Positions 47,218 to 60,582 of a stretch of DNA of 64,000 nucleotides are shown here, piece by piece (positions within the stretch are counted from its first letter, which is position 1; each line of letters opens with the position of its first letter). The notes beneath the pieces are model-generated. The model searched no databases. It saw only the letters and a program-made list of their open reading frames with translations, and had not been told where the DNA came from. Origin of the DNA: Zasmidium citrigriseum (lineage: Eukaryota; Ascomycota; Dothideomycetes; Mycosphaerellales; Mycosphaerellaceae); contig NHNW01000071.1 of NCBI GenBank assembly GCA_002786025.1, forward strand, positions 1 to 64,000, in the 5' to 3' direction. Both the position numbers and the translations under genes were made by a program.

Positions 47218-47988
47218 ATGGACCAACTCCAGCCTCACCTCGAGACAGCGCAGAAGTTCATCCTGGACAGAATCCCGAAAGACCGCAACCACCAGATCAT
47301 CCTCGCCGGGACAACCGTCTCGGTAGCCGCCGTGGTTCTCTATCCACTTGCATACTACTGGTCTCTCGGCCGTCAACTACTTCTCACGCACCCCAATGCA
47401 TCCTCTCGCTCGGCCTCCTTGGAATGTGGTGAAATCAGCTCGCTGGACGAGGACATGCTGGAGAACCCAAAAGCCTATCGCGTTGTCCACGACAAGATAA
47501 CAAAGTACATCCCGACTTTTACCGTGACGCTCTCGCCGAAACATGAGAGGATGTTCACCGCTATCCTACGCCACAACTTCGAGCTCTTCAGCTACCGCAC
47601 ACCGCAGGGTTTCTTTTTGAGCAGGATGTTTCCCGAGGAGAAGAAGACGTTCGATCGAGAGTATCTCCAAAATTGCATGTTCCAGGAAGGCGACGTCGTC
47701 TGTGGAGCATACGAAGTCGTCAAACGGACCCCTATGCGTTGCGAATTGGCGATGCGTGGCAAGGGAAAGTTCGGTCCTGTCGATGGATTGCTTGTGCTCA
47801 GTCTGAGGCCACGACGAGAAGGTGCCGTCATGACCAACGAGACGATCCAGTGGACGAAGAAGAACAGTGGGAATTATCTGCCCTTGGAGAAGTGGGTGCC
47901 GAAGTTCTTGCACAACTATGCGTCGAGGTGGATTGTAACTTCAGCGGCGAAGTACCTCGAGGAGCTTGATAGGACGGGTGATGTTTGA
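47218..47988 (+). CDS. Hypothetical single-pass membrane protein
   Basis: A single exon of 256 codons plus stop. The ATG at 47218 is preferred because it precedes a compact N-terminus and a clear hydrophobic segment (IILAGTTVSVAAVVLYPLAYYW, residues about 27-48). The remaining soluble part has TVTLSPKHERMFTAILRHNFELFSYRTPQGFFLSRMF and DGLLVLSLRP. This layout recalls fungal proteins that carry a hydrophobic helix followed by a DUF2867- or polyketide-cyclase-like fold, but I cannot assign a family. The frame also opens upstream at 47110. No function is assigned. Confidence 0.75.
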   Translation: MDQLQPHLETAQKFILDRIPKDRNHQIILAGTTVSVAAVVLYPLAYYWSLGRQLLLTHPNASSRSASLECGEISSLDEDMLENPKAYRVVHDKITKYIPTFTVTLSPKHERMFTAILRHNFELFSYRTPQGFFLSRMFPEEKKTFDREYLQNCMFQEGDVVCGAYEVVKRTPMRCELAMRGKGKFGPVDGLLVLSLRPRREGAVMTNETIQWTKKNSGNYLPLEKWVPKFLHNYASRWIVTSAAKYLEELDRTGDV

Positions 47989-48522
47989 GAAAATTGATCA
48001 CGAGTCCACAGTCTGGACCACATTTTCGGTATGTCAAAAGAATGACTTGAGGTCGTTGGGCCTATGGATGATTAGAGGTGCGTTGAAATTGGACTGAACA
48101 GGACAGAACAGAGCATGCATTCTTCTGTACATATGCGTATAAGCATGTTAGGTGGCTTGTATCTCGCCCATCCCCTAAAGAAGAACTTTATGTGGGAGGC
48201 GTGCCCTGACTTTCTGCCTTCATGCCAAAAGTTGGGTGTTATTCGCGAGCGGCTGCCGTCGGACTACAAGCAAGAATGCACTCCTACGGACGTCTTCGCC
48301 CCCATGTGATGTCAGATTGACTCCGTCCCGGGCATTTGCCAGCATTCAAGAGGTGCTTCTCAACGTCGGAGTCTCCTTTCTAACGAGAATGCGACTTACT
48401 GAACGCAACCCGATGTCTTGCATGAAGAAAACTGGTACAATCGCTAAATTGAGACTCCCAAGCCCAGCCTGTCAACAACACAACATGGTATCAATCTCAA
48501 CCTTCCCCGTTCAACTCTAACC
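47989..48522. other. Intergenic between convergent genes
   Basis: This 534 bp stretch lies between two gene 3' ends. Frames at 48115-48520 have no recognisable product. Confidence 0.5.
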
Positions 48523-49961
48523 TCAATGACCATTGACACCATTCACAGCAACACCATTCGTCTGAGCCGGCCATCCCTGAGGCCACTTACTCCGCACATC
48601 CTCCCGCATATCATAGCCGTTCATCTCAGCAATGGTCAGCTTCTTGTCCTCGTCCTTAACTTTGTACAGCGGATTATCAGTGTTATCCGTGAATCCGATT
48701 CGCTCGTGGATGTTCTCCCTGGCCCTCGCACTGGCGGCCTGGACCTTGGTGGCTCTGGGATGTCTCACACGCTCGTACAGCTTCAATGCCTCCTGTACAC
48801 TGCCAGGGTAGAACTCCTTGCTGAAGACCAGACCAAGAGCACCGGAGTCCTCGATAGCCATGCAAGCGCCTTGCGATTGATCGGGCATCATTGGGTGAGC
48901 GGCATCGCCCATGATGCAGGCAACGCCCTTTTGCCAGTGCGAGTAAGGCTCGTGGACCCAAAGTCTCCAAGGTCGAATCTCCTGTCCAATAGCGAGATGG
49001 CCAAACACTTGACGGTCAAGGTCCGGATACGGTGCGAGAAGGTCCTCGGTGGTCGATGAAGCGTCCCACTTTTGTTCAGAGAAGTCGCCTTTCTCTCGCG
49101 GGAAAAAGCAGTAGTAGGAGAGGAGGCTTCCAGAGTTGCAAGGCGAGAGAACGATCTTGTTGAAGGTGTGATGGCCACCCCAGTATTCGATGGCGGAGTT
49201 CTTGGCGTAGTCTGGCAGGCCGAGCTTGACAGCCTCTTCGGTAGTGACGTTGGCGTGTAAGCAGCTGGAGTCGGCGGGTCGCTTCTCTACTTGGATGCCA
49301 ATGAGTTTCCGGACCTGGGAGCCGATGCCGTCTGCGCCGATGACAGCCTCATGTTGCGCCTTGCTACCGTCGTGGAATGTTATGATGCCGTTTTCAGTAT
49401 CAAGGTCGACAGTCTGTATACATTCTTAGTGACTGATCTGGCGATGACAAAGGGTAGGAACGAACCTTGTGGTTGACGATGAGCTTGACAGGAGTGCCTG
49501 CACCTTCTTCTTGCAACGCACAATCCATCAACATCTTGTGCATATCTTGGCGGTGGAACATGTAGTATCTTGCTCATGTTAGCCGACCATGAACTTTCCA
49601 TTCCAAGCCTGAAAGCAAGAACTCACGGATGACCCCATTTCGCCTCGTAGTCATTCAAATCAACAACGCTGACAGGCTCGCCAGATTCCCAGTCCCGGTT
49701 GATGAGTTGCCTCAGGTAAACGCCATCACCCTTGGCAATATCGACATCCCATTCTCGCAACCACTTGACACCGTTCGCCGCACAAGAGATCGAAGCTCCA
49801 ACTTCACCAGCAAAATCCGCTCGCTCGTAGATGGTGACTTTGTGACCAGCTCTCCTCAGGGCAATCGACACAGCCAGACCACCAATACCTCCACCAACAA
49901 CGGCAATGTCGAGTGGTCTCCAAGCCTCACCAGGCTGATATGTGTTCGTCGCAGAAGGCAT
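48523..49961 (-). CDS. Salicylate hydroxylase-like FAD monooxygenase
   Basis: A class A flavoprotein aromatic hydroxylase; salicylate 1-monooxygenase converts salicylate, NADH and O2 to catechol and CO2. The three family fingerprints are present: IAVVGGGIGGLAVSIALRRAGHKVTIYER (FAD), AVIGADGIGSQVRKLIG (DG motif), and IMGDAAHPMMPDQSQGACMAIEDSGAL (GD motif). Exons are 49961-49627, 49568-49466 and 49413-48523, giving 442 codons plus stop; introns are 58 and 52 bp. No targeting signal is visible, so it is probably cytosolic. Next to it lie a ring-cleavage dioxygenase (divergent, 609 bp apart) and 2,3-dihydroxybenzoate decarboxylase, which strongly suggests a catechol-forming role. Related 6-hydroxynicotinate or 3-hydroxybenzoate hydroxylases cannot be excluded. 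Confidence 0.88.
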
Positions 49962-50570
49962 ATCGTCGTCGTTTATCTGATCTGATGGAATCGGGATGCC
50001 GTCAGGAGTTGTCGTGATGTTGTTGATGGATGTAGCAGCAATCCTTCCTTCGAGACGTTCTTGAAGTCATCTAATATTGCTTTTCGCTATCAATGATCCA
50101 GACACCTGCCCTGAGCTAACTGCTTGCCTATCTCAGATTCTGGCCTCCGTAATGGTCTCTTCCCGAAGGCCTGGCAGGGTGGTGTTCGGGCCGTGCACCT
50201 GGAGGGAGTTGCTTGTTCGGCGGCTCTGCTCAGGCGGCCCGTCGGTAGCCGATTACACCTCACCTCCTCCTGTTCCGTACCTCTCGGCTGACTGATGCGC
50301 GAGACCCTAGGCGACAGGTGAGATTGAGGGATTCTGAGATGGACGCCGAGCTCCTCATGGATTCTGCGCTGTCCGCGCAACTTCCTACTGTAGAAGCACT
50401 TGCGGCTGAAGATTCGCTTGAGTCCAGTCAGCTCAGCGCAAAGATGCTGACATAGGGCAGATGAATGTTCGAAGGAAAGGAGGAGATCCAACATCTTCCT
50501 CAAGTATATCCTCAGCCATAGAGCAAGCAGGTATCTCAATTGAGAATCTCCATCAATCGTCTTCAGCAAC
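49962..50570. promoter_or_regulatory. Shared promoter of monooxygenase and dioxygenase genes
   Basis: A 609 bp divergent intergenic region between the salicylate-hydroxylase-like gene and the intradiol dioxygenase gene. The arrangement suits co-regulation by the nearby Zn2Cys6 protein. I could not pick out a convincing CGG-triplet palindrome by eye. Confidence 0.45.
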
Positions 50571-51815
50571 ATGAACGGAACCAAGCAGAATGGAGCAACT
50601 CCCAAAGCCGGCCTGGGACAAGAATACACCGAGCAGGTCATCAACTCTATGGGGCCAAAGACAGATCCAAGACTGAGAGAAGTCATGGCATCTCTGACTC
50701 GCCATCTACACGACTTCGCAAGAGAAGTCGACTTGACCTTTGATGAGTGGATGATGGCGACTCAATTTGTAAGTGGATTGAATGGCCCTTCGAAATCGAA
50801 ACCAATCTCTTCCATCCACAGGTCAACTGGGCAGCCACAATGAGCACCAACAAGCGGAATGAAACGCAGTTGCTGCAAGATCTCATCGGAATGGAATCGT
50901 AAGTCCAAATAGCATCATATCCACGCGGATACTCAGGAATTGCTAGTTTGGTAGACGACATCACCTACCGCAAAGCCGCAGAAGCCACCGACTCTGCCAC
51001 AGCTTCAGCAATTCTAGGACCATTCTGGCGCCACGACACTCCACTTCGAGAGTTCGGCAGCACCATCACCTTCAACACACCCGCCGATGGGCAGGTTGCA
51101 TACGTTCACGGTACCGTGACAGATGCAAAGACTGGCGAGCCAATAGCCAGAGCACTTGTTGATGTATGGGAAGCGTCTACAAACGGTAAAGAAATGCAAG
51201 AAGCTTTCGGGGAGACATGAGATCTCACAGCCTACTGCAGGATTGTACGAACAGCAAGACGAGAACCAAGTGGAACATAATCTGCGCGGCAAGTTCTTGA
51301 CGAACGAAAAGGGGCAGTATGCCTTCTATTGTCTTCGGCCTACGCCCTATCCGGTATGATCTGGCACCCTTGCTCATCGAACAAGTTTCTCACTGACAGC
51401 CATAGGTCCCGTTGGACGGACCGGGCGGCAGACTTCTAGAGTTGCTGGACAGACCCAAGTTCCGCCCGGCACACATCCATTACATTGTACGCAGTTCAGC
51501 AGTTCCGCTGGTCGAAGAGTCCTTACTCACATCTCCAGGTCACGGCCGATAGCTACAAGCCCATCACCACTCAGATCTTTGACTCGTGAGTCTCATGCTT
51601 TCACGACCTTGCTTCTCCATACTAACACATTGTCCAGAGAGTCCGAATACCTCATCAACGACGCCGTCTTCGCAGTCAAAGACGAACTAATCGTCAAATT
51701 CGAACCACGAAAAGGCGACCCCGAAGCCTCCTGGCAACTCCAATACGACATAGCCTTGGCAAAAGAAACCGAAAAAGGAGTTCCAGACAAACCACTGGCA
51801 AATCCAGCATATTGA
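50571..51815 (+). CDS. Intradiol ring-cleavage dioxygenase (catechol 1,2-dioxygenase-like)
   Basis: A non-heme Fe(III) enzyme that opens catechol (or hydroxyquinol) between its hydroxyls to give a muconate. Seven exons: 50571-50768, 50822-50898, 50947-51185, 51241-51353, 51406-51486, 51539-51585 and 51638-51815, giving 310 codons plus stop; introns are 48-55 bp. The helical N-terminal linker domain ([26 protein letters not shown]) is followed by [11 protein letters not shown] and the Fe ligands Tyr174 (NGLYEQQD), Tyr208 ([12 protein letters not shown]), His232 and His234 (RPAHIHYIV). This is the full-length catechol/hydroxyquinol class, not the short secreted type. It ends 62 bp from the decarboxylase gene, tail to tail, and is divergent from the monooxygenase. 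Confidence 0.92.
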
Positions 51816-51877
51816 TCTATCCAGAATCATCGCTTGCTTAAAATCAAACCCTCAGATTTCTACACCCGGGGACTCAT

Positions 51878-53581
<1,704 letters not shown>

Positions 53582-55951
53582 TCAATTGCCCAAAACCGGC
53601 CACAGACTCTCCCAGTCAATGTACAGATTATCCGACAACAAAGGCATGTCGTTCCAGTCATCACTCGGCGCCTGCGGATACAGCGTCGAGTTGAGATCAT
53701 AACCGTCAAGATCAAAGCTCAACATTGGATCCAAGTTCGCATCGATGCCACCAGCTCCATTCATTTCCCCAGAAGTTGGTGTTGTATACGCAGCTGCATC
53801 TCCAGTAGTAGGCGGTACATTTGCAGCGGCCGAAGCATTTGAAGGATCTTGAAAGTCAGCAGTGAAGATCTGACTGACATATCGATCGCTCTTCTTCCGT
53901 CGTTCACGGCCAAGCTGCTCTCGACGGGAGTGAATGGCGTCGCCGAAGGTACTAAGGATTTCGAAGTAATGTCGGGCTTGGGGTGATATTTCACCGAGTC
54001 GTTCGAGAACCGACACGGCGTTTTGAAAAGCACCATCGACTTCCGGAACTGGTTCCTGTTGGGCGAACATGGAGAAGCCGAGGAGAAGGCCGGCGGCGAA
54101 CATCCAAGCTCTGAAGCATCTGTTAGCATAGTCACGGTGCGTATAGTTTAAAACATACTTCAGAAGGCACATGTTATTCGACAAGATCTGAGAGCTGATC
54201 GCCATCCATCCAGTCTTGGCCATGTACATAGCCGAGTCCAGGCAAGCTTGCGCGAGATCAGACACATGAGAAGGCTCGATGCGTTCTGAGCTCGGTATGC
54301 GGTTGTGCGGTCTCCTCCTCCGTATCTGCGATACAAGATGTGATATGAGGAACGGCCTGGTGACCAGGATGATTGTGAAGTAGTAGGTGCAAGCAACGTG
54401 CGTGGCGCCAATGAATAGTTCACGGTCGGCTGGTCCGAGAGTGGCATCTTTCATGCTTGCGAAATGTCGAAGTTCGGCTGGCAGTGTTTCGTTCCATTTG
54501 CGTAGTCGTGAAAGGAAGGCTTCAGCTGTTGATGAGTCGATATTAGTCCCGTTGCCGATCTGCTGCTCCAGCTCGATGATATGTGAGCAGATGGAGAAGA
54601 CGGCTCTCGAAGCCATCCATCGTGGTCGATCAGATTCGCCAATGACAAGATCTGCGTCGCCTGAGTTGTCCTCGTCCAGACGCATTGAAGGTAGGCCTCC
54701 AGGTCGACCGAGTATTGATGAAACGATGGTGTCCAGAATCAACAAGCTCTTCCAAGTCCGCCATCTTCAGAAGTCAGTACTTGTACATGCGTGATTGCTG
54801 TAGCAATGACTGACCTTGTGGTATACTCAACTGTTGATAAGGCTTTATTGGGCTCCTTTCGGTGCAGCCCAAGAGCACAAGCCGCCTTCGAAGCAATGCC
54901 CAGGTACATGAAAGCAGCATTCCGATGACACGCTCCAAGCATGTAGAAGGCCATCATCAAGAACACTCTGACCATATCCAGACTTGGATCACAGAGAAAG
55001 CCCTCGAAAGCGAACTTCTGTGCGCATGTAAACGATCTGGCGGCGTTGTAAGAGTCCAGCGGATTCTGCCCTCGACATTGACTGCCGATGGCAAGCATCA
55101 TGTTGAGGAAGGCCTGTTCGGCTTTGGCATGCTTATCCTCTTCGGCGATGAAAGCGCTTGGACTGAGGGCGTTGTGTCGATCGAGGAAGCCATGGACTTC
55201 GTCTACCGTGAAGAGATCGAGAATGCCACTCGACTAACAACGGTCAGCCGATGCTTCGTGCATAGATACCTTCAACTTACAGCCTCTCGATATAGCTGCA
55301 CCAAAGTATACTTCTCACCACGGCTCTGATCACACACAAGAGGGCTTTCGTCCCGAGCTAGCTCAACTTCCAACATATTCTCCTTGAACTGGTTTTCTGT
55401 GAAAGCAGACGGCCCCATATACTTCTTCAAGATCTGCCGCAGGAACTGCAAGAACGATAGCGACGCATTTTCGCCAATGTATACTGTGAACAGTCAGACG
55501 AGACATTCAATGACTTTGATTCAGAAAGCCTACACTTCTCCCCCTTAGAGCTAAGCAACATCCGACTCTGCGTCAACCGGGATGCCGAATTACCCGGCTC
55601 GGGTGTAGGCGTAGTCGTCGCCGTAACAGTATTCGCATGTGAAACCAACAAGGAAGGGTCAATAGCAGGAACAGGAGCAACATGGCTACTCTCGGCGGGA
55701 CTATGCGTCTCAAACTGCGGCGAAGTATCGTCCAGGCTAGGAGTAGGCAGCGGCGAGGCAGCCTGATGCTGATGATTCGTCTTCTGCCTCTTGCGAGAAG
55801 ACTCCAGATAGACGCAGGCGGACGTACGCTCGCGCTTCAAGCAAGGCCCACATGGCGTAGCAGCATCGCAGCGGATCTTCGAGGCTTTGCAGGGGAGACA
55901 GGCACGTGCGGAGCGCTGGCGGTCCTGTGGCTTCACCTTGGGACGAGGCAT
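53582..55951 (-). CDS. Zn2Cys6 transcription factor, likely regulator of the aromatic cluster
   Basis: A nuclear regulator of 724 codons plus stop. The zinc cluster is RACLPCKASKIRCDAATPCGPCLKRERTSACVY (Cys18, 21, 28, 34, 37, 46), preceded by a basic run. A fungal-specific middle domain follows, with SSGILDLFTVDEVHGFLDRHNA, YLGIASKAACALGLHRKEPN and WRTWKSLLILDTIVSSILGRPGGLP. The C-terminus is acidic and Asp/Leu-rich, ending IDWESLWPVLGN, a possible activation region. Exons are 55951-55534, 55483-55281, 55233-54815, 54764-54159 and 54110-53582; introns are 47-51 bp. The ATG at 55951 is used because the upstream in-frame start is TTG. Its place between the decarboxylase and an aldehyde dehydrogenase suggests pathway-specific control, which is inference. 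Confidence 0.88.
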
Positions 55952-56812
55952 CGTGCTGCTGCCGTCATCCAACAGACCGGCCTGCTGGGAAGGGAGACGG
56001 ATAGCACCGGGACAGAGAGGCCGTACGAGTGTCGGATCCGGGCAGAGTCGGCTATGGGAATGGCGAGATATATCAGAGCGCGCTCCTGCTGCGGTGTAAC
56101 GAGGTGTGGGCTAAGGCTCGCGAGAGGGCTGCGGCTGCGTTCGAGGCGCAGCGCCGGCTTATGATGGCTCTCGACTGGCCGGTTCTGGTGGCAACTGATA
56201 AGAAGACCTCGTCTGCGCTCTCCTTCGTCGTCCAATTCGACTCTTCCCCGTTGCTGGCGCTGATAACGATTGAGGCTCTTGGATGGGCGTGGTTGGAGAG
56301 GAGGTGGTGCACGGGCCGGGACCCCACAGTGCTTGAGCATTTGATATCCACTGGTCCGATAAAGGCAGAGGGGCATGCGACTCACGTGCTTGCTTGCATA
56401 CTCTTCTGATCTCGCACGGCTCGGTCCACTATGCGAGTGCGAGCACTTAAGTTGACGACTCCCAGGAGGAAGCCGGCCAGACACCTCAGGAGCTAGGTAG
56501 CATCTACAGGAAAGACCTCCAAACCCGTGCTGATTCACCTCGCCAGCGACTCAAATAATTATTAAGCACCTTCAGAGTGCTCGTCGATCCCTATTGCTTG
56601 CCCAGACCCTCCACCAACTTCAAGCCCCTCTCCTTGACCCTACCTAGACTGCCTTTATCAACTGCCTAAAGAGGACAGACCAGACTTCACGGCTGTAAAT
56701 GCGGCAGATGGCTGACAAATTGAAAACTGAAGATACAAAGTGAGCGCCTCGCGCGAAGGCCAGAAAGCGCAACACTCTTCGAACCATTCGTAGCAGAGTG
56801 ACGTCTTCCAAA
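55952..56812. promoter_or_regulatory. Divergent promoter region, regulator and aldehyde dehydrogenase
   Basis: This 861 bp stretch separates the minus-strand regulator from the plus-strand aldehyde dehydrogenase. A 126-codon frame at 56029-56409 is GC-rich and reads Arg/Ala-rich, but has no motif and lies in a promoter position, so it was not accepted. Confidence 0.45.
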
Positions 56813-58386
56813 ATGGCCGAAACAAACGATGCAAAAGCCACTTCGGGCTTCAAAGGAAGTCCAGACTGGACAATACCCCTCTGGCGTGATGGCCAACAAG
56901 TCGAAACCTCCACCTCATTCGACATCATCTCCCCACTAAACGAAAAAGTCCTCTACAAAACCTCCGCCGCATCGCCCGAAGACGCCACCGCAGCCATCGC
57001 GGCAGCTGAGAAAGCCTTCCCAGCATGGAGCAGCACCAAGCCTGGCTTCCGTAGAGACCTCTTCCTTCGGGCGGCTGAAGAGTTGCTTCGCAGGAAAGAT
57101 GACTTGTGGCATTTCTGCAGCACCGAGACGGCGTCAACGGAGCCGTACTTTGACTTTGATTTCAACGATGCTTTGGAGTCGTTGAAGAGCTGTGCGGGAT
57201 TGATCTCTGCTGCGAGCTTGCAGGGACAGGTGCCGACTATGCTTGCTGAGGATCGAAGTGCTATGGTGATCAAGGAGCCGTATGGTGTAGTTGTGGCCAT
57301 TGCACCATGGAATGCGCCGTGTATTTTGGGATTGAGGTCGTTCCTTGGTCCTCTTGCAAGTTAGTATCGCAAACTCATGAGAAGAACAGAACTAATGAGG
57401 AGCAGTGGGGAACACGGTCGTTTTGAAATGTCCCGAGAGAGCACCAGGCTGCTACTGGACTCTGGCCGACATCTTCCACAAAGTTGGTCTGCCAGCCGGC
57501 TGCCTCAACACGATCGTCCATCGTCCTGAAGACGGGGCACGAATCACCGAGACGCTGATCTCATCTCCCATCGTCCGCAAGATCAACTTCACCGGCAGTA
57601 CAGCAATTGGCTCAATCATCGCGGGCCTGGCAGGCAAGCATTTGAAGCCTGTCCTGATGGTACGTCCTCGTCAACCCTCCACATCATCTACACACACTTA
57701 CGACTTCGTAGGAACTCGGCGGCAAAGCCCCAGCAATCGTCTGCGAAGACGCCGACCTCTCCAACGCAGCCCTCCAGTGCACCCTCGGAGCCTTCCTCTA
57801 CTCAGGCCAAATCTGCATGGCAACCGAGCGAATCCTCGTGCACGCCTCCATCGCAGAAAACTTCCGCGAAGTGCTGGCGGGCACTATCGACGCCGTATTC
57901 CCGGACGCAAAAGGCCTGGTCCTCGTCGACAAAGCCCCCGTGGCAAAAAACGCAAAACTCCTCCAGGACGCCGTCAGCAAAGGCGCAAAAGCAATCTACG
58001 GCGATCCAGCCCAAAGACTCGACCTCAGCACCGCAATGCGTCCCGTCATCGTCGAAGGCGTGAAAGAAGGCATGGATCTGTACTATACCGAGTCCTTCGG
58101 GCCCACCGTATCCCTAATGGTCGTCGACAGTGACGAAGAAGCGATAAAGATCGCAAATGATACCGAGTACGGACTGGCCTCGGCGGTATTCACCGAGAAC
58201 CTCCAGCGTGGGTTCCGGATTGCGAAGAAGATCGAGACAGGGGCAGTGCATATCAACTCGATGAGTGTTCATGATGAGACGAACTTGCCGCATGGTGGGG
58301 CGAAGAGGAGTGGGTTTGGGCGGTTTAATGGGGAGGAGGGGTTGAGGGAGTGGGTGAGGACGAAGACGATTACTTGGAAGAATTGA
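56813..58386 (+). CDS. NAD(P)-dependent aldehyde dehydrogenase
   Basis: Oxidises an aldehyde to the acid. The fold is complete: the VIKEPYGVVVAIAPWNAPC entry segment, GNTVVLKCPERAP, INFTGSTAIGSIIAG, the general base Glu268 in ELGGKAPAIV, the nucleophile Cys302 in YSGQICMATER, and ESFGPTVSLMVVDSDEEAI. The numbering equals that of standard ALDHs. Exons are 56813-57359, 57406-57659 and 57712-58386, giving 491 codons plus stop; introns are 46 and 52 bp. Sequence style is that of the vanillin/salicylaldehyde dehydrogenase group, which would produce benzoate-type acids for the neighbouring monooxygenase. The true substrate is inferred. It ends 62 bp from the GST gene, tail to tail. Confidence 0.92.
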
Positions 58387-58448
58387 TCACTTTGCCAGTT
58401 TGCCAGATTGTTTGAATCAAGCCTTATGCAGTTCCGTGGCATCCACCT

Positions 58449-59227
58449 TTACCGCCCCAAAACCCCCCTCCTCTCCCCCATCCAAATCCCCCAAACACTC
58501 TTTACACTCTCCCTCCCATGCATCTCCTCCCACCACCGTCCCCAACTCGGAAACTCTTTCTTCCACTCCTCCTCTCCCTTAACCCTAAACGCAACAACAA
58601 AATAAGGCAGCCACATGAAATCCACGAAACACACCTCCTTCCCAGCCAAAAAAGCCGACTTGCTAAGCTGCCCATCCATAACAGAAATGATTCTATGTAT
58701 TTCGTTCGAGTAGCGAGTAATGACGTCCGGGAGTGGAGTGGGGTGGTAGTTGATGAAGAAGGAGTATTGGCCGAAGTAAGGTCCTTGGCCTGGACAATTG
58801 TAAGTGTTGGGTGTGCGAACATAGGGGGGAGAGGACGGACCAGAAACCTGAAAATCCCTCCAACTCCTCGCATTCCACCTCCCCCCTTCATCCTTAGGAA
58901 CTAACCGTCCCTCGGCATCATATTTCTCCAGAATGTAGTCGATACAAGCGCCGCTCTACACCCACCCCATTAGCAACACCCTCACAACCCTACACCCCAC
59001 GAAGCATGGTATCTTACCTCCCAAACCACGATCCCAGTATTGGGATCCTCAATCGTCGGGACGCGGCCATTCGGGCTCAGGGCAGTGTAAGCAGGATCTT
59101 TCATCTCAGGTAGTTCGAGGAACTTGTGTTGGTATGGAATTCTCAGTTCTTCGAGGATGAGGGCGACTTTCCAGGAGTTGGGGCCTGTGCGGTGGCCCCA
59201 GAGGGTGAGCGGTTTGATGGTTGACAT
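58449..59227 (-). CDS. Glutathione S-transferase, Ure2/GstB-like
   Basis: A cytosolic glutathione transferase of 221 codons plus stop. The N-terminal thioredoxin-like domain has LTLWGHRTGPNSWKVALILEELRIPYQ and the cis-Pro loop NGRVPTIEDP, followed by ESGACIDYILEKYD. The C-terminal helical domain starts at FQVSGQGPYFGQYSFF and contains ISVMDGQLSKSAFLAGKEVCFVDFMWLPYF. Exons are 59227-59018, 58955-58841 and 58789-58449. The second intron uses a GTCCGT donor, which is needed to give VSGQGPYFG, a strongly conserved join. It may detoxify quinones or epoxides made from aromatic substrates. Glu-Ser at ESGAC is the glutathione-binding pair. Confidence 0.9.
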
Positions 59228-59838
59228 GATGATCTACCTGAAATCAAGGTTTCGTTCGTGATATCGCTTGGACAAGACTTGCTCCATCGTTTTATATATT
59301 GACGGAGATTGAGCAATGCTAAGCTGACAAATGTATATCTGCCTCAAGTCACAATCTTTGGTCTCGAGGAAGAGGCTAGCATTCTTCAGCAATGTTGCAA
59401 TTGCAGATGAGGTCTGGAGAGAGGTACTTTCTTTTACTGATTCCGTATCGATCTACTCCGGAAATCAATGTCAGATGCGATTGGATGTGAACTTACGCGA
59501 TCTGATCCTTCGCTCACTTTTCTCGAGAGGGCATTACCCAAAGCGGTTCTGCATGCTTGTCTCTCACTTAGCGAGTAGACCTTTGTTGCTGAAGCCTTTG
59601 GAAATCAATTTGTAAGCCGTGTTCATTGCAATTCAGGATCGCCCTGCTGTAGCATTTGTGAAGCTATCTTACTGAGCATATGACAAGACCACCGGCCGTT
59701 CCCTTGTCGCTTCGTGTCTCGGAAGCACTCATGCCCAGAGCACCATCGCACCCGTAAAAGTACATGCCCGCCGCAAACGCCGCACGCCACGCTATGTCAA
59801 ATCACATTTTTCTCTTCCGTCTTGCCTTCTTTCCGTTT
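59228..59838. other. Intergenic, GST promoter and RPB5 3' side
   Basis: This 611 bp stretch contains the GST promoter at its left end. A 94-codon plus-strand frame at 59331-59615 has no support. Confidence 0.5.
59291..59298 (-). promoter_or_regulatory. TATA box candidate of the GST gene
   Basis: TATATAAA on the minus strand lies 64-71 bp upstream of the GST ATG at 59227, a usual core-promoter distance. Confidence 0.45.
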
Positions 59839-60582
59839 TCATATAGCCCATCTGTAACTGGCGTAACGCCCGGCCGTCTCCGACTTCCTGATGATCTTGA
59901 CAACCTGACTTCTCCTCAACCCCAAGTACTTGGCCATGGGATCATCAACCCGAATACGCGGCAGCTGTGTCTCCTTCAAACGGTATCTCTCCAACAATCC
60001 CCGCTTCTCCTCTTGACTGAGCAGAATGTGCTTCGGCACAAGCTCATGCCGGCTGATATTCACCAGCAAATCCTCCTCCTTGAACAGCTCCAGCACAGTC
60101 GGCAACAGCGTAGGAATGACCTTATTCGCGGCAGAAGTGGGCGCCTGCTGGCAGATGTAGATGCCCGTGTAGTAGTTCTTCTCGGTCAACAAATGCGCAA
60201 AGGTCTTCAGATGCTTGACGCCGATGTTCGGCTCGCCGGAGAATTCGACGTGGATGGTGCCGATCTCGGGTTCTCGCTCGGGCTGGCCTGGTCGTGGGAG
60301 GGGAGTGTACTTTTGCAGCATCGAGGCGGTCGGTCGGGCGCTGAAGGCCATTTTGGCGCGTTGCGGGGCGCCAGACTCGTCGGCGTATTGGGCGCGGAAG
60401 TCGTCGAGGCTGACGTTGCATTCATCTTCGGAAATCTCGTAGCCCTGAACAGTGGATTAGTTTCGAGGAAGAGGGATGTGGCTGTCTTTCGAGGCGCTTA
60501 CCCGATCATGGCACATTTGCTTGACGGTGCGCATGACGCGCCATAGTCGCGACAGCTCGCGCGAGGCCTCGTCGGCGGACAT
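59839..60582 (-). CDS. RNA polymerase subunit RPABC1 (Rpb5)
   Basis: Shared subunit of RNA polymerases I, II and III, in the jaw/assembly region. Exons are 60582-60502 and 60444-59839 (57 bp intron), giving 228 codons plus stop, slightly longer than yeast Rpb5. The N-terminal domain has ELSRLWRVMRTVKQMCHDRGYEISEDE. The conserved C-terminal domain holds NISRHELVPKHILLSQEEKRGLLERYRLKETQLPRI, DPMAKYLGLRRSQVVKIIRKSETAGRYASYR and the terminal WAI. The match is unmistakable. It is divergent from VAC14, with 644 bp between the starts. Confidence 0.96.

Noticed and set aside
56029..56409. 126-codon plus-strand frame between regulator and aldehyde dehydrogenase
   Set aside because: GC-rich shadow-type composition in a promoter region; no motif.
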